This document shows positions 11,865-22,292 of a stretch of 64,000 nucleotides of DNA, piece after piece (position 1 is the stretch's first letter; each line of letters starts with the position of its first letter). The position numbers and the translations under genes were made by a program. Where the stretch lies: assembly GCA_963082975.1 (NCBI GenBank), contig OY720344.1, forward strand, positions 1,860,001 to 1,924,000, in the 5' to 3' direction. The notes below the pieces were generated by a model. It saw nothing but the letters and a program-made list of their open reading frames with translations, did not search any database and was not told the origin of the DNA. Source of the stretch: Labia minor. Lineage: Eukaryota > Arthropoda > Insecta > Dermaptera > Spongiphoridae.

Positions 11865-12356
11865 TCAAAGATAAGATATATTAAATTATCCATTGATTTT
11901 ATTTTGATAAAATTTTCTTTCATTTAATTTAATTTTTTTAATCAAGTAGAATTAATTAATATAAAATATTCATTCATAGAGTCTAAGGTTACTTTTTTTT
12001 ATAAATTTAATTGGTACATTATATATTTGATCTGTTTTTATTTAGTGTAATAATTTGCTTTCAATCTAAAAAAAATAGGATTAAAAAGATATTCGATGAT
12101 TAAAATAAAAAAAAAAAAACAACCTTGGCTTTTCATTTTTTTTTTTTTCTTCTTACTTAATCTCGTCCATACCATAGCTAGATAGATCGATGTAAATGAT
12201 AGAATCTCGATATATAATAAATGTAATAAATTAATATTAGAAAAAATTTAGAAATTAAAGAAAAAAAAAACATTCATACTTTTTTTTTTAATTAATCTAT
12301 AATAACAAACACACCCACACTATAAAATAAACCCATAAAATTAAATAAATTATTAT
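11865..12356. other. AT-rich spacer, no gene seen
   Basis: Low-complexity A/T sequence; nothing supportable. Confidence 0.5.
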
Positions 12357-12592
12357 TATTATTTATAAGGGAATTTTGTAAATAAAACCACATATTAATA
12401 TTTTTGAATATAAATTTATTCAAAAAAAATAAAAAAAAAAATAAAATACAAAAATACAAAAAATACACAACGTTTCGATTGCTACTTCCGCAATCATTAT
12501 CAAGCGACTGCACTGTCCGAGTGATGTGGTTTTATTTACAAGATTCCCTTATAAATAAAAACAGCCACCAAAGCTTTAATAATTTAATATTA
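12357..12592. repeat. foldback repeat E, copy 1
   Basis: Arms TTATAAGGGAATTTTGTAAA (from 12364) and TTTACAAGATTCCCTTATAA (to 12555) form an inverted repeat of about 35 bp with one mismatch cluster. The interior carries CGTTTCGATTGC-TACTTCC-GCAATC near 12470-12495, a stem-loop followed on the minus strand by CGAAACG. A related copy is at 20218-20705. Class unknown. Confidence 0.65.
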
Positions 12593-12624
12593 TTACTATT
12601 ATTATTATTATAAAAATTTAGAAA

Positions 12625-12697
12625 GTAGAATAATAATAATAATAATAATAATAATAAGTGTAATAAATCGGATAATAATAATAATAATAATAATAAT
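12625..12697 (+). repeat. (TAA)n target tract with a LINE 3'-end fragment
   Basis: TAA units are split by AAGTGTAATAAATCGGA at 12656-12672, which resembles the 3' end of the LINE at 15549 (AAGTGAGCTAAAATCGGA). It may be a heavily truncated earlier insertion of the same LINE family in the same TAA tract. Confidence 0.65.
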
Positions 12698-15549
12698 GGG
12701 GTACGGCAGCTTCTAGAGCTGATAGGGCGTGGCGCCCCTTCCCCTACCGGAGCCACCAACACCCATGAAAATGGAGAAAAAAGAGCAAAGCCTCGGAAAA
12801 CGGTCGCCAGGGCATATCTGGAGCCGGTGCTGGATATGGCAGCCTGCGAACCACCGGTGACAGGGTACTGAGAGAGCGGGTCCCTGTCACTGAAAAAGCT
12901 ACAGCTCCCACAAACCACCCGACGGATGATGGGCGCTTAGATCAAGAGCCAACAGATCCATCTGGTTCGTACTCAGGCTCCCTGAGTACTGCCAGTGGAC
13001 AGAATCGCCCTACACGTAGAAAATGGACAAAGCAAATGAACATGTCAGTCATGTCCGCTTTTTTCTATGTGAATAGAGGCCAAGAAGATCCGTTGCCTGG
13101 ATGGAGACAAAAACTCCATCGAGAATTCACTAAACGACACCCTGATCTTAACCTGTCTGAACAAAATCTAGCAAACAGGAAAAATCTAATTCTAAAGAAA
13201 GGATACCTATCGCCGCCTAGACTGCAGCGGATCCGCAATGAAATTCGGGACAATCTCAGAAATAACGACAGCCCTGGGATCCCAGTGAGAACCATAGAAC
13301 ACGACGCTCCTGTTATTGATGTAAACACCAATGAGGACTCTTTGGTTTTCCCCTTAGAGGATGAGACTTCCATCTTGGACAGTCTACGGACCACTATCGA
13401 ATTTTATAGAGACACCGACCCGCTGACTAGACCAAGACTCCCAAAATTAGTGTTCAAAAGCTCGACCAACCAACTTGTACAAATGACCAACCAAGCATTA
13501 CAGAAATTTAAATCAGAATGGCGTACATTAGAAGACTTACATCTCTATCTATACTCTGCAGCTTTAACGGTACTGGAAGCAAACGAACAACAGCCCTTAA
13601 AATCTCGACTTCAAAAGAAAATACAGAAAGATCCTCTTTGGAAGATCCGTTTATTGAGAAAGATAGACCTCTTTCGTCCGAAAGCAGACATCGTATCTGA
13701 ATATCTTAAAGGGACCCGCTCAAAAAGAATCCATTTGAAAATATCCAACATCTTAAGAAATATTAATATTGCGTGGGAATCTAAAGACCTAGAAAAACAA
13801 CTGACCATTTACCGTGATGAGATGAGGCTAAAGGCCAAAGTCCACGGAGCAAGGCTGAAAAGATACAATGAAAGCAATCTGCGAAAGGAACAAAATCGAG
13901 TCTTCTACATGAATGAAAAAGGTTTCTACAGGGCGTTGGACCACAAAGAACCCCATAACGGCCCTAATAAAATGGTTGATGTTAAAAAAGTTGAAAATTT
14001 TTGGAGGACAATCTGGTCTGATAAAACACAGGCCGAGTTGAATGCTCCTTGGATGGAACAGGTTATGGATGGGATTGGGGACGTGCTTGTTATGGAGCCG
14101 ACGGTTATTGCTACGGAGGATGTTAAACTGGCCCTCAGAAGAGCGAATAGCTGGAAGGCTGCGGGTCCTGATGGTCTGCAAAATTTTTGGTTTAAGAAAT
14201 TCACTGTAATGCATGAACATCTAGCAACGTTATTTCTTGGCCTCATAGAGGAACCAACTATTTTCCCACTTTACTCAGGAGCCAAACAGTTTCAGACCGA
14301 TAACCTGTCTCTCAGTTATTTACAAATTGCTCACTTCAATCATTAATGATAAAATATATAATCATTGTGAGCAAAATAACATCTTAGCTCCCGAACAAAA
14401 AGACTGTATAAGAAAATCTCTGGGCTGTAAAGAGAAACTAGTCATTGATGAAGTAATCACAGAGCATGCTTTGAAAAGGAAACGCAACATCCATTCCTGT
14501 TATATTGATTATTCGAAGGCTTTTGACTCCGTCCCTCACAACTGGCTCATTAAAAGTTTGGAAATTTACAAGGTCCATCATAAATTGATCACCTTCCTAT
14601 CGGTCCTGATGAAATCCTTGAGCACAACTATTACTATAAATGGCAAAAACATCGCCAACATAAAAATTGACAGAGGGATCTTCCAGGGCGACTCACTTAG
14701 TCCCCTGTGGTTTTGCCTAACACTCAACCCTCTGTCCGCACTGTTAAATAAATCGGCTACTGGATTTAGATTTTCAAAAAGCGACAACATCCGTTTCAGC
14801 CACCTCCTGTACATGGACGACCTCAAGATCTTTTCTGAGACCAAGCCCGGATTGCAATCACTGATCAACATCACGAAGCAATTTAGCAATGATTTCAGGA
14901 TGGAATTTGGGCTTGAAAAATGCGCCACTGTCCACCTGTCTAGAGGAAAGATGATAGGCCATGACGAAGAAAACATCCACAACATTGCCCCACTACCATC
15001 GGGGGAACTCTACAAATCTAGGATTTGGTCAAGATAAAGGTATCTGCCATGGCGCTGTCAAAAAATCACTGACCGAAAAGTATAAGTATAGGCTCGGCAA
15101 GCTACTAAATTCTAAGCTTAACTCTAAGAACCTTATCAAAGCCATCATCACCTGGGCAATCCCTATACTTACATACTCTTTCGGAGTTGTAAAATGGACC
15201 AAAACTGATCTAGATGGCCTGGACCGTCTGACAAGAAGGCTCCTAAATAAATTTAATTGCCATCATCCAAAATCTTCTGTGGAGAGACTCTACCTGCCTC
15301 GTTCTGAAGGGGGGCGATTGGGAATTTCAGAAGACCATATACCACTGATTAACAAGTCTGTTATTCTTCAAACTTGCTACATAGTGCGGAAATTCCTAAC
15401 GATGAGCTGAGAGACAGGTTATCCGTGTGGGGGTGTAGGTGTGGGGGTGAATTCCCTCTCCACACCGTCCGAGCCCAATCCCATACAACATCTATAGGGA
15501 TGGGTGAAAGTTTTCCAGCAATTTGCTGAGAAAGTGAGCTAAAATCGGA
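12698..15549 (+). mobile_element. R4-clade, Dong-like LINE in a TAA repeat
   Basis: A 2.85-kb non-LTR retrotransposon lies between TAA tracts on both sides (12673-12697 and 15550-15562). Dong elements of the R4 clade are known to insert in TAA repeats. The coding part matches this clade from a Myb-like RRKWTKQMN motif through the reverse transcriptase. No restriction-like endonuclease domain, expected after the RT, remains, and the 3' tail is short, so the 3' coding part has been lost. There is no poly-A tail. Confidence 0.85.
12770..15465 (+). pseudogene. R4/Dong-type polyprotein, broken
   Basis: The frame is open from about 12770 to 14346 (first ATG 13036). It shows RRKWTKQMN just before and across that ATG, then SWKAAGPDGLQNFWFKKFT at about 14149-14205. 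Near 14293 a small deletion changes the frame and removes the segment normally containing the IPK...NYRP block. The RT continues as RPITCLSVIYKLL, then YIDYSKAFDSVPHNWL (14500-14547), FQGDSLSPLWF and the catalytic YMDD (14810-14821), with EFGLEKCATVHLSRGK after it. A second frame change lies near 15015, at LYK/LGFGQD, and a third near 15390. The final readable part ends in a stop near 15530 without an endonuclease core. It would make no functional enzyme. Confidence 0.85.
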
Positions 15550-15562
15550 TAATAATAATAAT

Positions 15563-15975
15563 GAGAAGATGATTTTAAATCGAAATATTTTGTTTATTTT
15601 ATATGAAAAATATCATAAATAAATATATTATGTGCATATGTATATCTATCTAATATATAAGAATAAGTCTAATTTTATAATAAATACTTAATAGATATTA
15701 ATATCGTTACTAAACATTTGAATCAATGGGTAAATTAATTTTATAGTTTTAATTTAAAAAAAAAAGAAAAATGTTTAAATACAAATATGTATACCATATT
15801 AATTAGTACGTCGAGAAATAAAAATAAAATATTAACTACTGCACTATACACTATACAATACTAGATTTCAATTAATATTCATGTATCAGATATTTTTGTT
15901 GTTAATGATGCACCTCGCACAGAGAATATCAACTAAATCACAGAAATAATCAAAGTTGACCAGCATGTTAGTAGT
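15563..15975. other. AT-rich spacer, no gene seen
   Basis: Low-complexity sequence between the LINE and a mariner remnant; nothing supportable. Confidence 0.5.
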
Positions 15976-16215
15976 AGTCGTAGTAGTTTTAAACCATTTG
16001 GGCAAAGTTGGAACAATTCGAAAAGAAGTTGGATGTTTGGGTGCCACACCAATTTTAGACCCCCCCCCCCCCCAAAAAAAACGTGTTAAATCGAATTTTC
16101 ATTTGCAAAATGGAATGAAATCGACCCATTTCTTAAACGGATGGTGGTCACATACGACAATATTGGGCGAAAACACGGGGAAGCATCTCAAACTCTTCTA
16201 CTGTGTATTTAAAGT
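15976..16215 (+). pseudogene. mariner transposase fragment, central region
   Basis: Translated in shifting plus-strand frames, it reads VLNHLGKVGTIRK and then KKLDVWVPHQF (15983-16058), a C-run, then KWNEIDPFLKRMVVTYDN and IGRKHGEASQTLLLCI (16108-16208). These match the mariner region from the WVPH linker to the first catalytic block, where functional copies have TGDEKW; that block is deleted here. No terminal repeats are visible, so this is an old fragment. It covers the part that the deletion derivatives at 4930, 21832 and 42993 lack. Confidence 0.7.
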
Positions 16216-16348
16216 TACCCTTTAAAATGGCAACAAATTATCCAACAAAACAATGCATATTTGATCCAAAACGGACAATCCAAAGCATATTTTGAATCAA
16301 ATTTTGAATTTCGTACACAAAAATAATGAATTTCTTTTTCCCCCAACT

Positions 16349-16393
<45 letters not shown>

Positions 16394-16775
16394 GTTAATT
16401 ATTTATTAATTATACAAAATATATGGAAAATGTAAAAGAGATTATATTATCATTTTGAAATTAAAAATAATCAAGGTATATGGAAATATATTATACTATC
16501 ATATATTTCAAATGGATTTTAAATGTTTTTAGAAGGAAAATATTCTATCACCATTTTGATATTTATGTGTCTCTTGGTACTTAGATGAGTAAATGCATTG
16601 AGCTTTGGGTAAGAAACAATTTAATTAAAAGAAGATGATACGCTAATTCTAATTTTATTTAATTAAACATTGGAAAAAATTGACCGAAATCCAATTAGAC
16701 AAAAAAAAAAAATTAAAGTGTTAGCTTACGCCTACGATTGAAATATATTCAATTACACATTGAATAAATTCAAGG
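16216..16775. other. AT-rich spacer with (AT)n
   Basis: An (AT)n tract at about 16352-16391 is the main feature. No gene is supported. Confidence 0.5.
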
Positions 16776-16777
16776 TA

Positions 16778-17144
16778 GGGTAAATTATACAGTTGTTGGC
16801 CCCGAGGCAGTCATTGGCCCCCTATCACTAAAACACAAATAATAAGAGATTTTTATTTTAAAAATTGCTCTATTAACTATGGTTATGTAATCGTTTGTTG
16901 TGTGGTTGTATAACCACCATAGAATAACTATAACAGGGGCCAATAACTGTATTTTTTAGGATTTTTGCTTGCTTATTGAAAATGTGATGAGAAAATGATT
17001 TTTTTTTTATTCATCTAAATGCTCATAGTATCTACATATGTTCTGCAAACCAAATTTGGCACAAATTGTTCCGCAATTTGCCCAGATATGCATTAAAAAT
17101 TGCTAGGAATTGCTTAAGGGGGCCAACGACTGTATGCTTTATCC
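16778..17144. mobile_element. TA-flanked MITE, 367 bp
   Basis: The left end GGGTAAATTATACAGTTG (continuing TTGGCCCC) and the right end read in reverse, GGATAAAGCATACAGTCG (continuing TTGGCCCC), form imperfect 26-bp inverted repeats. TA lies on both sides (16776-16777 and 17145-17146), as for Tc1/mariner elements. No coding capacity. A GGGGCCAATAACTGTA motif inside (about 16935-16950) repeats the end sequence. Confidence 0.7.
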
Positions 17145-17464
17145 TATTTGAAATTGGAAAAAGTTTGATCTTATTAAAGTTAAAATTTTTTGATGAAATA
17201 AATAGCCAATCAAATTCTTCAATTCCGAGTCACGTGTTCAAAAATAGCCAATAAGAGAATAATTACATTGAAAAGATCCCTCCGTTTGATAAGATCCCTC
17301 TTGCTTGTTGCTAGGGGACAAACTGTTTTTGTCATTTAATAAATAGTAATCCTTTGCATTTTAAAATGTCATTTTTACGATATGGTGACGAAAATAATGA
17401 TTCGATTAATGAAATTATTAAAAAAAAATACACCGAAAAATCGCAAAAAATTTTCTAACCGAAA

Positions 17465-17569
17465 GTCCCTCGAGCATTGATAAATACTTATAATTTTATA
17501 ACAATTACCTCAAGCAACATGCTTTCTGATTGTTATAAAATTATTTCGAATTATCAATGCCCTTGGGAC
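17465..17569. repeat. 105-bp near-palindromic foldback
   Basis: GTCCCTCGAGCATTGATAA at 17465 pairs with TTATCAATGCCCTTGGGAC ending at 17569. The inner arm TATAATTTTATAACAAT pairs with ATTGTTATAAAATTA. The arms are about 41 bases with a few mismatches and a loop of about 25 bases. It could be a MITE core or a stable transcript hairpin. Confidence 0.6.
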
Positions 17570-18486
17570 ATTACAGCTGAAAAGAGCGCCAGCATCGAAA
17601 TCAACGCCTTCACTTTGACATTATAGAATATTTTTTTTTATATTTAAAATATTTTAAAATGCTCAGATCGTACGTATTTAATTTAATTTAAAAATAAAAT
17701 TTAAAATCAAATTATGAAATATATTTATTATTGTCCCACCTAAAAAAATCTCAAGTTAGTAACTTAATAAGAAATATATGAACACAAATCTAAATTATAA
17801 AAAAAACTTAAAATCTTATTTCTTTTATTTAACCCGTTGGCCTCAACATGTATCACAGGTGGTTATCATCCCTAATGATCACTGTACATAATATGGACCA
17901 TTAATACTATTATATATAATATATCTTCTATTATATAAAAATGAAATTTTAAAATTGGTTGTTCGATTTTAAAATTAGCAATAAAATTATTCAGAAAATA
18001 GATTTCGAATCTAAAGTCGGCCCTGAATTCTACTCTCTGTGAGGCAAATCTTTCAAAATATGTAGACAAAAAAACGAAGAATATATTTTTTATACGTTCA
18101 TTCTGTAAATATTATATATTACCAGATCCACATTAAACTTTTATTTTGGCAAATGTACGAAAAAACAAACAAAAAACATTAAATATTTAAATCGTTCTTT
18201 TTTCCTGTTTTAAATTTATTCAAAAAGCATAGATAAAATTCCAAGACTTAAACAAGTTTCAATGTGATGATTTCTTTACTGGTTTTATGCTAAACACATA
18301 TCGTATTTATTATTTATGAATTATTTAGTCATTCAATGTCAAAATTACTTAATCTCGCCTCCAAATAATAATGTTCATTAATGTATATTTTCAATAAAAT
18401 TTAATTTTATTTATTATTCATTTACTATTAAAAAAAAATTTTTTTTAAAAAAAGAAGTCGTCATTGATATTTCAAGGAAATCATTA

Positions 18487-18542
<56 letters not shown>

Positions 18543-20217
18543 GTTTAGATAAAAAAAAAAACAGGATATCAGTATTGGAATTCCATATTCATAATAATAA
18601 TAATAATAATAATAATATGAATAATATGAATAATATTGAAATATTAAATTTTACTAAGATTTTATTAGGGTAAAATTAAAATATTAAGGATATTAAGATA
18701 CAAGTACTTTCTATATTTAAACCAATCACTTGGATATTTATTATAATTTGCTTTTTAAATTCTGTGGTAAATCACTTAAAAAACTATTCTATATAAATAA
18801 ATAAATAAATAAATATATATATTCTCTCTCTAAAGGTTCCCTTAATTAATTAAATTAAATATTTCTGATTTATTTCCTGGTAGCCTTGACATTTCTTTAT
18901 CAAAATTAAATCATTGGAATACTAATGGTCACTAATATTGAATTAGTAAAAAAAAAAGTCAAAAGAATAAAAAAAATATATATTTTAATAAAATGAAGAA
19001 TATTCGCAGTTTTTTTGATTATTCATATTAGAGCTAATAATTATTTACTTTAAATTTTCTCTATTCATTTGTCGTATATAATAAGTATAGTATACCTAAT
19101 ATACTCGTATATAACGCTAATATATTAATTATTATGTTAAGTTAGGTAGATGTTTAGGAATTTTAATAAAATTGAAAAATAAAATCTCCTGTAGGGATTT
19201 TCTTAAAATAATAATAATAATAATAATAATCATCATAATAATTTGTTTATGAATAAAAAATGATTTTGAGTAAAGAGAGGTTCAAATCAAATCATTAATA
19301 TAAGTAATACTTTCTTCGAATAATATATAAAATATATTATTAATTATTATATAATTTAAACTAAATTTAATAATAAGTGCCTTAAGTAGAGTACATATCA
19401 AAATATAATAAGAATAAAATAAATAAATAAATAAAACTTTTCAAATATACTTTGTCACAAAGTGTGAACGTACAAGTTAACTTAAAAGTAGTTTAGTTTA
19501 TAGTCATTCATCATCAAGACTTTTGATTTTTATAATTCAAAAAGTGTGAGTGAGTGTGGTTGGAATCAACTTCCCCCTCCCCCTCCCCTCCTCGGGCAAA
19601 TTTAATGAATAAGAAAAAGTTGCTCTGCTTCGAGGGGGGAGACAGTCTTAAGTTTCAAGCATTCAATTATCTAATAATGTTAAATAAATAAATAAACGAT
19701 CTAACTATCTATTTGTATTGATATATATATATATATATACTTGTTTCATTAACGGTAAATATTAATTATTATTAATAAATATAAAGAATATAATCAAATT
19801 TTTTTTCTTATATCATAAATTAATAAATAAATAAATAAATAACTTTATGACCTGTACTAATAAAAATTAAAAAATTATTAATCATATTTATAGACGTGGG
19901 AAGGACACTTTGAAATCCTTTCAAATTCAAAAGTATTATTATTTAAAAAAAAAATAGTTTCATAATATCTTGGATATATTTTTTAAATGGACAATACAAT
20001 AAAAATTAATCGTACATGTATTTATTTATTAATTATATTAAGAATAAATATATTTGAGAAATAATTTTTCTTGAATAGAGATTATCAATCAATAATGATT
20101 AATTAAAATAGCATTTCATGTAAGCAGCATAATTTGAGAAAAAAAGTTGAAAGAAATTTGATTTTCTTTGTTTTGTAGTAAACCTATAGAATAATAATTT
20201 TAGTTATTGTGTTATTA
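17570..20217. other. AT-rich spacer, no gene seen
   Basis: It contains a long (TA)n at about 18494-18538, (AAT)n near 18590-18616 and 19207-19231, and (TA)n near 19721-19739. A less AT-rich patch at 19540-19650 contains C-rich and G-rich strings but shows no coding frame. Short reading frames here have no recognisable content. Confidence 0.5.
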
Positions 20218-20705
20218 AAATTCCCTTATAAATAAAAACAGCCGCCAAAGCTTTGATAATAATTTATAACTTTATAAAATATAGAAATAAATTTATTTTA
20301 TTTGATAATTAATTATAATAATCATATTTATTTATTTATTTATTTATTTGATAAATTCAATTTAAATCTTTTAAATGAAAAGAATATGAGTGTGAATGAT
20401 ATTTATTTATTTTGAATGTATTAGAATTATGTCATGTTAATGTATAAAATGTAAAAAAAAACACCTCCCTTACTATCGTCGTTAAATAGCAAAATTGAAA
20501 TAAATATACCTAATAATAATATAATACGGAAATATATTAAAAATTTACTTATAAAATAAATAAATTATTAAAGCTTTGGTGGCTGTTTTTATTTATAAGG
20601 GAATTTTGTAAATAAAACCACATATTGAAATTTGTTATTGTAAATTTATTCAAAAAAATACAAAAAATACAAACGTTTCGATTGCAGAAGTAGCAATAAT
20701 TTAAA
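20218..20705. repeat. foldback repeat E, copy 2
   Basis: The left arm starts AATTCCCTTATAAATAAAAA and includes CAGCCGCCAAAGCTTT (20218-20262); the right arm (20566-20620) is its near complement, through GGGAATTTT. The right flank repeats the core of copy 1 (GTAAATAAAACCACATATT and AAACGTTTCGATTGC). In this copy the hairpin loop reads AGAAGTA, whereas copy 1 has TACTTCC, its inverse. Confidence 0.65.
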
Positions 20706-21829
20706 GAAAAACCTATTCTATTCACTGATGAATAAACTAATGAATGGTCGTTCATTCAATCATTAATAATAAGAATTTATGAAAAGAAAAAAGAAATAAA
20801 CAAAATAAAGAACATGACTTACTTTTTTGGAGATGATATACTTTTTTCGTTGTGATTTTAATGGATCTGAGAGGCTCTCTGACAAATGTCGAAGCAGAAA
20901 TGAAAGAATTCTATCTATTAAAACTTGTTAAATGCAAAAACAAAAAATAAATAAAGTGGAGAAGTTATTATAAGTCAAATAAGAGCGGCGTCTTAGGAGG
21001 AGTGCGAGTGTGAATGGAGAGATTCAAGGTTACAGAAAAAAAACTAAAAAAAAAAAAAAAACAAAAAAAAATTATAATATAAATTGCTTTAATTAATATT
21101 GAATATTTATTATTATTTTTTTATTAATCGAGATTATTACTAATAATAAATAATAACAATATAATAATAATTGTATAAAATTAATTATTCAATTGTAATA
21201 AACATTGTTTTTTCTTCTTTATTTATTTATTTATTTATTTATTTTATTAATTTAAGGGAGAAATATATTATGGTGATAGAATGAAAGGAGAAACTTCTCC
21301 CTCTCCACTCAACCCCATTTTAATAATTTTAGAAAGATATCTCTTCGAATTACTACTAGACTAGAGTGGGGGTGGGTTAAGGAGAACTAGTGGAGACGAT
21401 TAAAGATCATTAAAATATCTATCATAATTATTATTGCCAATACTTTTACTAATTATAATGAATAGATATCGATTTAATGTTAAATATATGTAGGTACCCA
21501 CATTTAATCAGTTTTCAATCGATCTTCAATCTGTCAAAATGTAACTGTAGAAATTAATATTTTTTTTTTTTTAATTATAATTGTAATTGAATAAAAATAA
21601 ATTGTAATCAAATATCATCATATTTATATGAAGTAAGTATTCAAATGATTATTATTTTTATTAATTAATTATTATTATTATTATTCAAATGATTGTTTAT
21701 TGTTTTTGTTTTTTTTTAATTTATTTAAATTTTTATATTGTTGTATTTTATAAAAAAAAGTGTTACAATTGTGAATGATTGATACTATAAATGATATTTA
21801 TTTTATTTATTTATTTATTTATTGAATAA
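20706..21829. other. AT-rich spacer, no gene seen
   Basis: A patch at 20850-21030 is less AT-rich, but no reading frame or RNA structure could be assigned. The rest is low complexity. Confidence 0.45.
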
Positions 21830-21831
21830 TA

Positions 21832-22290
21832 CGAGGTTGGGTTGAAAAGTTTCCGGCCTGACCAAGAAAAACGATGTTTTTAAATTTGTTTTTTTTTTTT
21901 TGCTTTATTTTTCAACATTCAAGTAAGCTGAGAGCTGTACGATGTCAGCTGAACGTGTGCGAAATATTTTGCACAAGCCTTTGAACATGGAAAGCTGTGT
22001 GCAACGTGGGTGCCGCGCTTGCTAACGTTAGAACAAAAACTGCTTCCAAATACCATTTCTAGCGACAATTTGGCGCTGTATAAGCGTAATCCAAACGAAT
22101 TTTTGCATAGATTCCTAACTGTTGATGAGACTTAAATTAAATTAAATTAATTATAAATAAATTAGAACACCGTTATGAAAAATGTATCACTGTTGATGGA
22201 GATTATGTTGAAAAATAAAGCAAAAAAAAAAAAACAATTTAAAAACGTCATTTTTCTTGGTCAGGCCGGAAACTTTTCAACCCATCCTAG
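21832..22290 (+). mobile_element. internally deleted mariner element, copy 2
   Basis: The ends CGAGGTTGGGTTGAAAAG and CTTTTCAACCCATCCTAG are inverted repeats that extend through TTTCCGGCCTGACCAAGAAA, with TA on both sides (21830-21831, 22291-22292). The plus strand keeps transposase fragments: ERVRNILHKSLNME, then LCARWVPRLL, then NLALYKRNPNEFLHRF-LTVDE, and after a deletion HRYEKCITVDGDYVEK with its stop. The catalytic domain between TVDE and HRYEK is missing. The same organisation occurs in copy 1 at 4930, in the other orientation. Confidence 0.85.
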
Positions 22291-22292
22291 TA

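Noticed and set aside
12532-12918. 128-codon minus-strand frame
   Set aside because: It runs across TAA repeats (poly-Leu) and the antisense of the Dong-like LINE; it is a shadow.
19540-19660. C-rich and G-rich patch as a possible exon or promoter island
   Set aside because: No open frame, splice signals or repeated motif support a gene.
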